A stretch of 64,000 nt of DNA from Cryptomeria japonica. Its lineage: Eukaryota > Streptophyta > Pinopsida > Cupressales > Cupressaceae. How positions within the stretch are numbered: position 1 is the stretch's first letter; each line of letters starts with the position of its first letter. The translations under genes and the position numbers were made by a program. Shown here piece by piece: positions 46,332 to 58,868 of the stretch. The notes under the pieces are model-generated. The model did not search any database, was not told the DNA's origin, and was given only the letters and a program-made list of their open reading frames with translations. The stretch lies in the NCBI RefSeq assembly GCF_030272615.1, contig NC_081415.1, positions 603,903,644 through 603,967,643 of the forward strand, written 5' to 3'.

Positions 46332-48679
46332 TTTGTTTATGACTCTTTGTTGAGGTTGAGTGAAAATGATGATGAGTTGTTGATGAAATGAAAGATTGAT
46401 GGTTGGTGAATATTGTTGCATGTGGATCTCTTAGCACTTTTAAGGTAGATGTAACCAAAATTACTTCTTTGAATTGCATGTTTGTTTGATAAGATTGAAT
46501 GTGATAAGGTGTAGAGAAATCTGAGATGTGTTATATATTTAACTACCTAGTAATGAGAGGATTCACTCATGAACTAGTTTTAACCTACATAGATGTGTTT
46601 CTTAGGATGAGCTTATCCTAGATGTAGAAACAATCTAAAAAGTGATGTGATGTGTTTGATTTCAAGCAATATCTAAAAGAGAATTTGGAACAAGAACCTC
46701 TTAATGTTTTGAGAGTTTGGAATGGATTAATGATGAAATGATGATGTATGAGCAAGATGATGGATGAAATGTTTTCAACTTTAATAAAAACTTTGTGTTA
46801 CAAATGGGACAAACTCTATCTCTTCCCTTTCGGGTGTTGGTGGTATTTCTCGAGCTGTGTTGTATGTGATACAAACGTTTGGGAAAAAGTTGGGATTAAT
46901 CTTTCCTCCTTGGTTTTTGTGATAACTCAGAGCTCTATATTGCATAAAAACTCTGCGGTTCAATGATTCTGAATCAAATTCATTTGTTTTGCCTTGAAGG
47001 TAGAGACGCGTGTGATGCAGAAAAACTCTATGGGAGACAAAGATTTGTCTATTTATATAGAAGAATTTCCTCCTTTTGATCAAAGCCTTTGAGCTCAATG
47101 GTCCTCTTTTCAAGTTGATATTCTAATGATGCTTCTTGTTTCGCAAGATGTGAAGAATGGTCATAAAATTTGACTCTTTGTTGTTTGTACCTTGTTTTTG
47201 ATGTTTTTGGTTGTTTTGACAGATGTTTGGTTGGATGAATACTTTGTTTTTGGGATTGATTTTCTGATTTTTCTTTGACAAGAAAACAAAGCAAGCACAC
47301 AAACACAAGGATGTTTCCCCCCAAAGGTACAAATGAGTATGGGTCTAGATCAACCCAATCCTTGGACTTGTATATGACCCTTCCTTTAGATGTATTTTAA
47401 GGTGTATTTCCAAAGCCTGAAGTCGGCTCAATTTGCACTTGATCTTGACTAAAATGAACACACTTCAAACACTTTTTATCCCTAAGGTCAAATGGCCAGT
47501 TGTGATAAATTTAGCCCACATCTTGATATTTCTTTGACTTTGGTACTACATACCTTATGAATCCTGCCTTGGCAGGTAAGGATGTGATATACTAAGTCTT
47601 GCACGAGCATAACAAATAGATGATCCCTATGATGGGGGAGTCACCACTTTTATCAAGCCACAAGTGACTTTTCAAAAAGCTAAGTTTCTACTCAAGGAAA
47701 TATGTATGGTGAGTATCTTGGGAGCAAAACCATCTATGCTCTTGCACTAAATTATATCACAAATATCCTCAATCAATAGAATGGGTGGGCTACTACTTAA
47801 AGGTGTTTAGTCATGTTCGATGTTTTTGGACATAAGTTCATTCTGTAGTGACTCACTTAAGAGCCTTGTAATTGGTGGTGGGGCCCATTTGTCCTTTCAG
47901 CCAGTTACACTATAGGAACATCTATACCCAAGGCTACAGCTTTCGCTCTCACCTGATTTCTATAGCGGCTCGAAGGATTTACCGCTCGAGGTCGTTCCCA
48001 AGAGTATCGATCCCTTGGCAGGCCTCTCTTAAAAAGATAAAAATTTTGAGTGTTACTAACACTTTTCTCTTGCACATAGGACCACAAAAGCCAAGGGAGA
48101 GGATAGTGTGTGTTAGAGGTAGGACCACTCAACCGACTTTTTTTTGCACAAGCGTGCCAAACACGTAAAACACTTGTTCTTTTTAATCTGTCATTGCAAT
48201 GTGATCTAACTATTTGGAGATGTTGCACCAACAGTCATGATGTTCTTTTTAACTTTAAAGGCAATGTGTTTTTGTAATCTAGAATTTGGAAATCCTAGTC
48301 AACTTAATGAAATACACGTTTGCTTGAAGTAAAATTTGTTTGCAAACATCAAAATAAATGGATTGTGTATTTTATGTGCACCAAATTTGAAAGTGTGGAT
48401 TGTAAATCTTTTTAGTTTGATGCAAAGAAAGCAAATTTGTTTTTTGATTTTAAGCACAAAAATGAAGATGAATCCTAACTTGCAATGGAAGTAAATGTTT
48501 ATTTTCAATTTTTTAAAAGCACCAAAGGAAAATTTTTGATTTTTTTTTTTTTAATGATGAGTTTTTAACCTGCATAAACCACAATTTGTTAGTAAAATCT
48601 ATGTCTAAGGGGGGGCTTCCACAAGTCTAAGATTTTCAATTTTTCGGTTACAAGGTGAGTTTTACAACATTCTGTTGCA
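46332..48679 (-). other. C 5' leader; no gene
   Basis: About 2.3 kb without supported ORFs; those at 46781-47113, 47049-47332 and 47905-48231 have no family resemblance. A long leader is usual in this branch. Confidence 0.45.
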
Positions 48680-48900
48680 ATAGCGCTAGTCTGCATTTAA
48701 ACAGAAGTGCTGAAAGAAGGGTAAAACCAGAGAGGTGAAAGCATTGAAAGATTTTCAATAGCGCCAAAAGAACGACAAACGTGCCAAAACAAATCCAAAA
48801 GCGCTGAAATTTGGACAATAGCGCTATTGTAAGAACAATAGCGCTAAAAGAAAAAGTATCGGTAGCGCTAGAACGTGTTCAATAGTGCCAAAGCGCAACC
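48680..48900. repeat. AATAGCGC(T/C) short repeats in C leader
   Basis: About ten interspersed copies of (A)ATAGCGCT / AAGCGCTGAA / AGCGCCAAA within 220 bp, starting ~50 bp after the primer site. Several contain the palindrome AGCGCT. Confidence 0.75.
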
Positions 48901-48948
48901 TGTGTGACAAATTCAACAATCAGACATGGTATTTTTTTGGTGCTTGGA

Positions 48949-48966
48949 TTCATGTTGGGTTCACCA
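48949..48966 (-). other. C primer-binding site (unassigned tRNA)
   Basis: The minus strand reads TGGTGAACCCAACATGAA, 2 bases from the 5' LTR; nearly the same site as in B. Confidence 0.65.
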
Positions 48967-48968
48967 AA

Positions 48969-50367
48969 TGATGCTCTGCAAAAAGGGAAGGTTAGTCAAT
49001 GATAACAAAACACAAACAAGAAGAAAAGCCAAGTTGTTAGTGTTAGAAATCATAAACAAAATACTTTCCTACACAAGCATATCAAAAGAGATACCAAAAG
49101 CATGATAGAATGTCTAACTAGGAAGGTAAATATGACGAGGCATCTTCAAATTCCTCCTAACATGCTCTTGGCTTCTTCTCCCTTGTTCCTCTCCTCTCCA
49201 AGTTCCAAAATAGTGTAGCTCTCAGTAGCTTTTTGCACTATGGATGCTTATGGAAGATTGAGATTGTAGTATTGTGCTCCAAATGTAAAATTAAAAGCTA
49301 ATATCAAGCTATTGATGCTAAAATGATTAATTTTAACCAAAATGACAAGATATTAGTTAATTATGATAAAATCCTCTCTTAAAATGCCTATAGCTTAAAT
49401 GCATACAAGTTTTCAGGATCTGGATTATGAAGAAATGGGCTCTATTTATAGGAAAAATGGAGCAATGGATGGTTGAGATTGAGTAATCTCAACAAGGGTC
49501 AGGATTGAATGGTTTCAAATCCATGTGAGGGCTTTCAACCCAATCCCAGGATGACAAGTGTCAATGTGAGATAGGTTGAGAGGGGAGAGAATAAGCATTA
49601 AATGCCTAATATGACTTTGGGATTTAGAGTCAAGGTTGGTTGAATGAATAAACTCTTTATTCAAAGAATAAAGCTTTTATCCAATGGATAAACTCTTGTG
49701 CAAATGTGAAATGGAGGAATATGGTCAAAACAATAAATGTTTGGGGAGACAAGTTTGAAATAACCATAAATGGTTATGTAAGAGCCATAAATGGTCATGT
49801 AAGAGCCATTAGTGGTCTTGGAAGACTTTGGGGGTTAATTTGTTGAACACAGAAAGCATTAAATGCTTTTCAAAGACTTTGGAGTCTTTGAGAAGTGACT
49901 CCATTTTGCGTAGGAATGTGACAATAATTAGGGGATGGATTAGGCTAATTAGGAAGGGTTTAGAAGAATCTAGAAGGGGATTAGATTTTGCAAGTGGATT
50001 TGGTGGGTGAGGGAAAATAGGATTTTATTAAAATAAAAATTCATTTATTTCAATAAATGTGTGCAAGTTGCATTTGTAGGAAAATGCAAGTGGGGGGGGA
50101 TAATGATTTAAATAAATGTTTTATTTAATTTATTTAAAAGAGGAAAAAGGGGATTTAATTAAATAAATAGATTTTATTTATTTAATTGATTTGTATTTGG
50201 TTTAATGAATTAATTAAAATAAATTGAATAATTTATTTAATTAATAGAAGAATGTTTGGAGATGAATTAATTAAATATTTATTTAATTAACTGATGGCTA
50301 GTGGATTTTTAATCAAATAAATAGCGAATATTTATTTAATTAAGCTGGACAGATTTGTGTGACTACA
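48969..50367 (-). mobile_element. C 5' LTR
   Basis: 1399 bp, the same length as the 3' LTR and ~98% identical by eye. TATA box (CTATAAATAGAGC) at 49440-49452 on the minus strand. Confidence 0.9.
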
Positions 50368-52709
50368 AATATTATGTGCCTTCACAACAAGAAGACAAAG
50401 GTGTTTACTATCAATCACATTTTCAACCATCACAACCAATGGTTCAACCAGTTGTTCAACATTTCCAATAGACACAACCAATGGTCCAACATATACAACC
50501 AACACAACCAATGGTCCAATTTCAACAATATGTCCAACCAACTATACAATGTCAACAAATAGTTCAACCAATGGTGGAATATCAACAAGTTTAATCAACA
50601 TATCAATGTCAACAACTACAACCAAACATTCAGAAACAAAGGTTGCAGCACACACCAACCCAAGTTTCAAACATGTCAGAACAATTGAACCAAGTCCAAT
50701 ATCAAAACATGACATCAAACAAAAAACAAGTTCAAATTCCAGATACAACTATGTCAAAACCTTGAAAGAAAGGTGGCTTTATTGCAATGATCTTAAGGAA
50801 AATACCAAGTGAATTCTTTGAGGAAGATCAAGATAATATAATAATGTCTAGCAATGCCTCATCTCCCCACAAACAAATTGACTCTCCAGTGGCATCTATC
50901 CCTACACCTCTAGAAGTTTCACAAGAACCTTCCATATTGTCCTCATCAAACAATACACCCAAGGATGAAATTATCCAAGAGCTATCCATAATTGATTGCC
51001 AAGATAATCCAATTCATGATTCACATCCTTGTCATGTATCAGAAATAGAAGACCCAATGCCACCATGCACTCTATTACCATTACTTGTTTTAGAGGACCC
51101 CATTTGAAGTCCCTCTTCCTCATGTTCAAGCATTGATTCCTTGCTAGAATCCATAACAAATGTTCAAAGTGCATTTCCTTCATGCCAAAACATTGATCCC
51201 TTGTCAAAATCCTCCATGCATATCCAAAGTCCAACCCCATGTCAAGAGGATAATTTAGAGCATGAAGAAACATGTCTTGAAATAGATGAAGATCAAGATC
51301 TTGAAACCTTATCATCCCATCCAATTGTTGACCAAGATCCCATTTCCCTAGACACTCACAATGATTCACTTATTCCTGTCAATTCTATCCAAAAACACAA
51401 TGTCCTTTCAACTCCCATTGACATTCCACTTCCTAAGAAAGATCAAGATATCGCTTCCATCCTTTCTGATGATCCCATTGAAAGTCAAGAGCAAAGCACC
51501 TTTAAAGAGGATTCCAATGATCTTCCTCCTTGTCAAGATCAAATTATTCCTTCAGATCCTCCACAAGATCCTTTTTTTCCTCCATCTCCTTGTCCTAATG
51601 CTCCATATACACTCCAAGATTGCATTTCTTTTGATGATCCCATTATTTCTCCCATTCCATCTCTTGAAGAGCCTATCATTGAACCATGTCCACTACACAA
51701 TCCTAGTTCCCCTCATGATCCTAATCCCCCTCATGATTCTAACATGTCAGTGCAAGATGTTCATGAACCCTCAACATGCACAATGGGTTCTTCCACTTTG
51801 GTGCAATCCGATCCACTTCAAGATCTCATTATTTCTCTCATCTCATATCCACATCATAATGGACTCATGTCTTCTTCCCAAAGAAAAGAGTATCCTACAA
51901 GTCAAGATATTCATAAAGGCAAAGGAGTAGACCTTCATAAGGAAGAACCCCTTCATATCAAAGAAGATCTTAAGGGTCATGTCTACACACCTCACTCTCA
52001 AGATGTTGGTATCCCTCCATCAAAATCAAAACATACACCTTCCCCATCATCTCTTCCATCCATCTTAGGTCCTTATATCCCTTCCTCCTTTATGCAAGGT
52101 TAGCAAGGGCACACATCCTTGAGTAAATTTCATCAATCCAAAATAAGTCCATTTCATTCATATCCATCTATGCATTCCTTTCCCCCTCCAAGCAATTTGG
52201 ATGCCAAGTATAAAAGTCATAAGTCTAGAAATCCACATGTATTCAAGGATCAACATGTCCAATATAATCGACATGTCAAAACAAAGAACAATATGATCTA
52301 TAAAGAAAAAAATATATCTAAAAGGCCACAAAGGCCCACTGAGAAAAATAAAGTAAAGCCAAAATACATATGGGTTCCTAAATCCCTTGTGCAAGCAATG
52401 CACTCCAAGGAACCACAAAAGCATGAAAAATCCAAAACAATGTGGGCTCCTAAACGGCTCCTTGAAGGACAAAAGCCTAAAGAAACATCCAACTTGGCAT
52501 CCAAAATTGCTATTCCTCCATCCAACACACTCAAATTTGTTCCTCCATCACCTTCTTCATCCATTTTGGGCCCTTATGTCCCAAAATCCATAGCCTTTCC
52601 TTCGTCAAAATCTCAATATCCAAAATACGTCTTTCCTCCATCAGTCCATCACCCCTCAAGGTGTGTGCCAATGTCAATCTTGTCAACATTTCTATCCACT
52701 CAAGCATAG
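50368..52709 (+). pseudogene. B ORF, C-terminal part (Q-rich, then P/S/D-rich)
   Basis: Continues in phase from 35282 across the C insertion. It is one frame throughout with about six stops (near 50471, 50593, 50766, 51106, 52103). 50373-50770 encodes repeats of Q-P-M-V-Q and Y-Q-x-Q type. 50787-52103 is acidic and P/S/D-rich with recurrent DPI, SLP and SILGPYIPSS motifs; SILGPYVPKS recurs near 52560. 52119-52709 is basic. No enzyme or zinc-binding motif is present. Low-complexity composition prevents family assignment. Confidence 0.5.
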
Positions 52710-53774
52710 TTCTTCCAATACCCTATCCATTATCCAATGCATATTTTCCATCCTTTGATCCCTTTGATCCCATCCTTTGCATAAATCCTTGCCTTAGTTT
52801 CATCTCATTTTCCATGTCCTTATCCTACCAACGTCTTTGAGCATACTTTTAACAGTCATGGTCCATTTTTTTTTCAAGGCTACTATCCAAACAAATAGAT
52901 GCTTGAGTCCTTCTTCCATCCCCTATCATGTGTCCATCTTCTATTGAAAAAGTCAAAATACAAAAAAAATAAAAATAAAAATTGAAAAAAAAAGTGAGAA
53001 AAAGAAAGAAAAAGAAAAAAACGTAACGCAAAAAATAATTCGTCCACTGGTGAAAAATTGGCAAATAGGTGCTTTGGGCAAGTACTGTGATGAAAACCTG
53101 GCAAACAGGTGTCATGCATAATTTATGAACTTCTTGCACACCACACTTGGGGGTAGGTTTCCTCCTTCATATCCTTTTGTCCTTCATTGTTCCATTATCC
53201 TATTGAACCCTTGTCATTACCCTTCATATCCTATTGTCCCTCATGTCCAGTTTCCCTTTCCACCTTTGATCTTGACAAGGTTGAGGATCTTCATGAGCAT
53301 CATGTATCTTGTTTGCAGCTTTCAGTCTATCATAGTTTTTGGTCTTTATCCATTTGCTTATTATAACCTTTCATCCATATTCCCTAGCTTATTGCAACTT
53401 TCTGCCACTATCCCTTAGCCTACACCGATCTTCAGTCCATGTCCCTTATCCATTCTTGGTCTTGCTTATCCTATCCATATCTTATCACTATTCATACACT
53501 CTTTCTATCCCTTGATCTTGATCTGACATAAGGATGTGAAATGAAAAACCTATTTTCAAAAACCTCTTGACATGTCCATCATGCCATGTCACTGCTTTAC
53601 ATTGTCATATCCAGTCTCTTGTCCCATCATGCCATAGCCCTTGAAAATTGCATCTACGTTGTATCCATAATAAAAGGCATTTATCTTCCTTCTATCCACC
53701 AACATTTCAGAAAGCCTATTTATTCACCTATCATATTCCTTGCCTTGCAAGACACTAGGGGCAAATAATTTGAA

Positions 53775-53875
53775 AAATTTTTAAAATGTCCTGAAAATAA
53801 TTTAAAAAATCAAATAATGTCCTGAAAAAATTCAGAAAAAAAATTCAAAAAATGTCCTGAAAAAATGAACAAATT
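53775..53875. repeat. AAATGTCCTGAAAA short tandem array
   Basis: Three copies of AAATGTCCTGAAAA(A) separated by A/T-rich spacers of 15-30 bp. Confidence 0.6.
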
Positions 53876-55439
53876 TTTTTCAAAAACATTAAAATCCAAA
53901 AGCACGCATTTTGCAATAAATATCCTCTTGGTGCTTAAGACAGATCACCGAGTATACATCCAACGACTCGCAATCCAACACTGTGCTTTAATGAAATCAC
54001 GCATAAACAAATGAACTTTTTCAATCAAACCAGACATTCAAACTGATCACAATTGTCATATCAATCGAACGTTACCATCAATATCATTTGTCCTTATCTC
54101 TACTATCATGGGTCTTATACAGGGTGTGGTATACTCGAAACTAGATTGTGTCCTATCTTAGATGGGGTACCGCATGTCCTGAAACTAGATAGCATGATCA
54201 TCCTATCAACACTTTCAACTTTTGACAATGAAGATCAAGATGTTTGTTTGCTTTGCTGGAATTTGTGCATCTTATCTTTTTACTGATTTATCTTTGGCTT
54301 CAATCATGTTCCTATGTTGCTCGATGATGTCACTGAGTGATTTAGAGTGACCGGGATGGTTCGTGGTTCCTTTCTTTTTTGTTGTGATTGCTGTTTGTTT
54401 GCGATGTGTTTGTCTTTTTAAAAAAGGATTGCATTTCAGCTCTAGCCTTCCATGCCATGATGCTACGCATCCATTTTGCTACATTCAAATAAAGGTTCTC
54501 ACCTACAAAGTGCATTACTAAAAGCAAGTTTTTCTTCGTCTCTAACTGTCCTCTATCTCATTTTCTTCTTACTAACATTTCTTCTATCCATTCGGATAGT
54601 CAGTTCGGTCTAGTGCTTCGATTTCCCCAAACACATATGCTGCATCTTGCATTCATTGGTTAGTACATTTACATTACATCAAGCATCGTATCAAGCATTT
54701 TATCCATTTCATATTATCAATGAATTAAAAACACATAAAAAATACATCCATACATGTTCCACAATGGTACATAAATAGTGCATAAGTCATAACACATTAC
54801 ATCCCATCATATCGATGCATATCATATCATATGTCACAAAAATATCAGAGTACAAAATTGGACTGTCTATCCTAAGTATGGCCCACAGGCTGACTACAAA
54901 ATGTCAAACTACATAATGTCACACTACATCTATCTCTATCCTAAGGAGTACATGCCTCTATCACTAGGTGCTCCCTCTATCCTCCTCATCCCTACCATGT
55001 CTCATGGATGATGTCCCTCCTGGTCTTGGCTGTGGTGGTCTCATAGGTCCACTCACCCCCATGCTGCTCAATGACCTCCGAGAGCGTGCCCTACTCTTTG
55101 TCCTCGATCATGCCCGATATGAAGCTGCTCTCTGCTTTGGTGGAACTGCACTCTCATATGCCAAGTCCTGCTAATGTATCTCTATCCATGCTCCTGAGTC
55201 TATGTCGTAACATGAAGCAGTCAGGTCGGTTCTCCCGTGTGATCAATGGATACTGTCGACTCTGCATCATAATTGGGGCACATTTTGTCAGTTTTAGGGT
55301 TTTCTCCTACGGGTTGCATTTCCTCATTTCATCCACAAATCAAGGTGTTTCTACTCTATTTTGACCTATCCTATTCTTATCCCCTTTTTCGGATCATTTG
55401 CATGCTGTTTTTGACCAAATTAGGGTTCACAATGCACAA

Positions 55440-55530
55440 CTGCGCCTGTGTGATGAGTCCTATGCCTGTGTAGCATAACCTGTGCCTGTGTGATGAGTCC
55501 TATGCCTGTGTAGCATAACCTATGCCTGTG
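55440..55530. repeat. 38-bp tandem repeat with CCTGTGT core
   Basis: Two and a half near-identical units: TGCCTGTGTGATGAGTCC then TATGCCTGTGTAGCATAACC. The CCTGTGT core matches the leader repeats at 32984-33070. Confidence 0.8.
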
Positions 55531-56118
55531 TCCCCCTACACGAGTGTAGAAGACATTACACAAGTGCAAGATTCTCCCTACACAAGCGTAGGAATCCCTT
55601 TCTGCATCCCTTGTGGGCCCCGCAATGTCCCGCAAGCAAGTCAAATTCATCAAATTGCAAACATGGGTTTTTGAGATACATACCACTGCTCCCACATTGT
55701 CCGGTTGTCTGTATGTGCGTACACATTCTCTAAGGTGATATGCCCTTGGAATGTTCGCCATCTCTCTGCAAGTGTCCTTTTCCAGAGCAACAAATCCTCC
55801 TCTTTGGCTAGTGCAAATGAGCAATTTTCACTCTCTTTGTCTCATTTATAGATCTTTGTCAGTGCATAGATGGATGTACACTCTCTCCATCTCATGTTGG
55901 TCATGGTCTTTTGCACCTTCAATTGCTTGTCTTTCGTGCATCCGGTCTCCGATTGTCAGTCTGTTTTCTCCTATCATATTCTATCATTATTATCGATCAA
56001 TTGGCCTCTTTTCTGCATGTTTCTGGCCAATTTCTCGAGGGGGCATGCATATTTCATTGTCATTATCTGGGGCATTTTTCATTATTGTTCTTTGAAACAA
56101 TGCTTAAAATCACATTGT

Positions 56119-56135
56119 CTCAAAGAGGGGCAAAA
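56119..56135 (+). other. B polypurine tract
   Basis: CTCAAAGAGGGGCAAAA directly before TGTAGACACC. Confidence 0.75.
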
Positions 56136-57796
56136 TGTAGACACCTAAAAATGGTCAATGCTTGCGGAATCATACTTTAATATTTGCGCATTGCCTCATT
56201 TTAGGTATTTGTGTCGCATTAAAATTTCTCCTATGATTCGCACTTGGTCTTTATCATTTGCGAGCATCAATTCTTTCTTCTACATTCTTCATTTGTCTCG
56301 CTCTCAAATTTGGTCTTGTTGACAACACTCTCTAGTCATGATTTTGATCGATCTTATCCTATCAATGTGCATGCTCATTTGTCATCATTTTGGACATCGT
56401 CAATCCTAATTAGGGTTTTGTCCTCTTATCAATATTATCATTTGGTGATTTATTTGTCATCAATCCTTATCATTTTCAATCTTGTCATTTTTCGATCGAT
56501 TTGTCATCGATCGTTGTCATGTTCGATCTTGTCATTTTGCGATCAATTTGTCATCGATTGTGGTCATTTTCAATCTTGTTGTCTTGCAATCTATTTTGTC
56601 AACGATTCTTGTCCTCTTGTCAATCTTGTCATTTTGTGATCAATTTGTCATTGATTGTTGTCTATCTCAATTATGTCAATTTGGATCAATTAGTCATTGT
56701 TCCTCGTCAATTGGCGCATTTATCAATCAAATCATTTATCACATTGGTCCTTTATTAATCCGAATCATGATCAAGTCAATTATCTTTCATCAAGACCTAA
56801 TTGTCATCCTTGCATTGCTAATTTATCTTCTAGGGTTTCATGATTTAATCATTTAATCCTGTTTGCCTTTTCTCCCTCTAGGTTAAATAAATTATTTATT
56901 TATCCTAAGTCTTCGAGTCACAATTAAATGTTTAATTTAATTGGCTAACTAATTATTCCTCTTTTTGTGAATTAATTAATAAATGACAAATTATTAATTG
57001 ATTTACCTAATTTCCTAATCTTTCATCAATTTCTAAATTTCCTCTTTGTGAATTAATTAATAAATGAAAAATTATTAATTAATTCACTAAATTTCTAATT
57101 TCATCATTTCTAATTTTCTAATTTCCTAATTTTCTACTTTTCCTAATTTCCTAATTTCCACCTAATTAATTTTCTCTAGTTCTCCCTATTTTTGTGCTTC
57201 GGTGGAAGCATGAATTTCTCATGCGTCATCCTTTTGACATAGCAAGATGTCATAAGCCTCTAGTCTTCTAACCTTTGCATTGGCAATATGTCATAATTCA
57301 TGACATAGAAGGTGTCATAACCTTCTTCTTTCCACTCAATTTTCCCAATTTGAAATCAATTGCCTCTAATATCAATTTCATGCTAATCTTGTCTTTTCTC
57401 CAATTTATCTATAAATTGGATGAATTTCTTCAATCCTGATCTAATAATCACATTATCGAACTAATCACATTATCAATATAATAATCACTTTGTCGAATCA
57501 ATCACGCTTCGAGTATTCTTGCACTGCTATCTTGTCTACTTGCTTTCATCTCATGTTTATGCACTTGAAGGTGAGATCCATAAACAAAAGCTATTTGAAG
57601 AAGAAAGAAGGACAATGGAGCCACATGAAGGAGATATTCAGATCTGCATTTGGTTTGCCTAGCTTTTAATCTTGAATGTTTTGCTTTCATGTCTTTATTG
57701 AGTGTGTTTAGGATTGATCATTGCATTTGAGCTTTCGTGATTGAGCTAGATTAGTATTTTGATTTGCTTGTGATGATTTCTGATTTCCTAGCTATA
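56136..57796 (+). mobile_element. B 3' LTR
   Basis: 1661 bp, matching 31164-32856 apart from a ~30-bp deletion and scattered substitutions; ends AGCTATA before gaaga. Confidence 0.85.
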
Positions 57797-58825
57797 GAAG
57801 ATAAAGAGCAAATGGTAGAGACTTAGACATAGACTGAGAGAACACAACAAATAGAGGCACAAACAAAGCAAAAGGCTCCGGAACAACAACAACAAAAGCA
57901 ACAGGGACAGGTACATAAGGAAACAGTGCCACCGACAACTAGTGAAGAAGAAAAACCATTGCTTAAAGAAATGCAGACACAAATAGACCTACCTGAGGTC
58001 AATACAAGCTTGGTTACTTCCACTGGTACTCAAAATGTTGATTCATCATCAAGATACAAATCAACTAATGTGACTGAGGTACTATTAGATTCAATCAAGA
58101 AAATAACCGACTGCAGTTCACAAGCTTACAAAGCAATTGATGATACCATACCAATTTTGAAGGTAATTGCTCCTAACTGTAATATAGATAACAAAGATTC
58201 TTTAGGACAACTTGATACACTGTGTAAATATATCACAGAAAACATTGAGAAAATAAAGGAAGAGTCATTGAAGGATAAGGTAGAAATTGAAAAACAGAAA
58301 TTATGTGATGAGCAAATAAAGAAGCGTAATAGAGATTTTGACACATTTCTATCGGAATTATGTAATTTGTTGAAAGAGTACAAAAACCTGTACAAAGATA
58401 CCTATAAAACAAACTTTTTGACTGTAGATATAGACAAGAAAATGAGCAAGGTATAGGATGAGATCAATAAACTTGTAGATAGTTTTGTCAACTCATCTGA
58501 TACACTATCAATTTTTGAGGAGAAGATAACAAATTTTGAGGAAGAACTACTTAAATTGGAAAGAGAGAAAGAAATAATAGTAAATAAGGCAAAGAATTTG
58601 AGATCAAAGCTAAGTCCAAGATTGGACTATCTAGCATCTCTACAGAAGGAAATATCTAAGGCATTAATATAGGGAAAGAAAACATCGACAGAGCATTTGC
58701 AACATCTCACCGGTACAGTAAAGAGAATAGAGACAACAATAAAGGATAGCAAAACGTTTATGGACAATATAAACTTGATTTTGGGAGATCGTTTTCAAAT
58801 TGTAACCACCCAGTTACAAGGTTGA
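57797..58825 (+). pseudogene. A second ORF, C-terminal part
   Basis: Continues in frame from 31163 after the duplicated gaaga. Two stops near 57827-57836 are followed by a Q-rich stretch. 57926-58456 is open and largely helical, and after a TAG at 58454 the same frame runs to a natural TGA at 58823 with one more stop near 58671. The end is a long coiled coil rich in K, E and I (around FEEKITNFEEELLKLEREKE). The architecture of globular N-terminus, basic and P-rich linker, and coiled-coil C-terminus parallels the G1 antisense ORF. Confidence 0.5.
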
Positions 58826-58868
58826 AACTCCAAACTCTACTAACATCTTGACAACCTTTGTCATTGAT

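Larger units (their letters stand above)
35283..50367 (-). mobile_element. C: Ty3-type (Tat-branch) element, near full length
   Basis: Two 1399-bp LTRs (35283-36681 and 48969-50367) differ at roughly two dozen sites by eye. The duplicated target aatat is exact (35278-35282 and 50368-50372). On the minus strand: LTR, primer site, ~2.6-kb leader, gag, protease, G-patch and linker, RT, RNase H, second RNase H, integrase, 2.4-kb 3' region, polypurine tract, LTR. The second RNase H is characteristic of the Tat branch. All coding parts carry stops, and RT has two frameshifts. Confidence 0.9.
52710..56118 (+). other. B 3' non-coding region; no gene
   Basis: About 3.4 kb without a supported ORF. It holds an A-rich tract (52960-53030), an AAATGTCCTGAAAA array (53775-53875) and CCTGTGT repeats (55440-55525). 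Confidence 0.45.
31164..57796 (+). mobile_element. B: non-autonomous Ty3-type element, split by C
   Basis: LTRs 31164-32856 and 56136-57796 begin TGTAGACACC and end GGCTACA / AGCTATA. The exact 5-bp duplication gaaga occurs at 31159-31163 and 57797-57801. The primer site and polypurine tract match those of C. The interior, after removal of C, has one Q-rich then P/S/D-rich ORF and no pol. Non-autonomous; mobilisation by C-like elements is inference. Confidence 0.85.

Noticed and set aside
55420-55824. 134-codon minus-strand ORF
   Set aside because: Largely the CCTGTGT repeats read backwards in the B 3' region.
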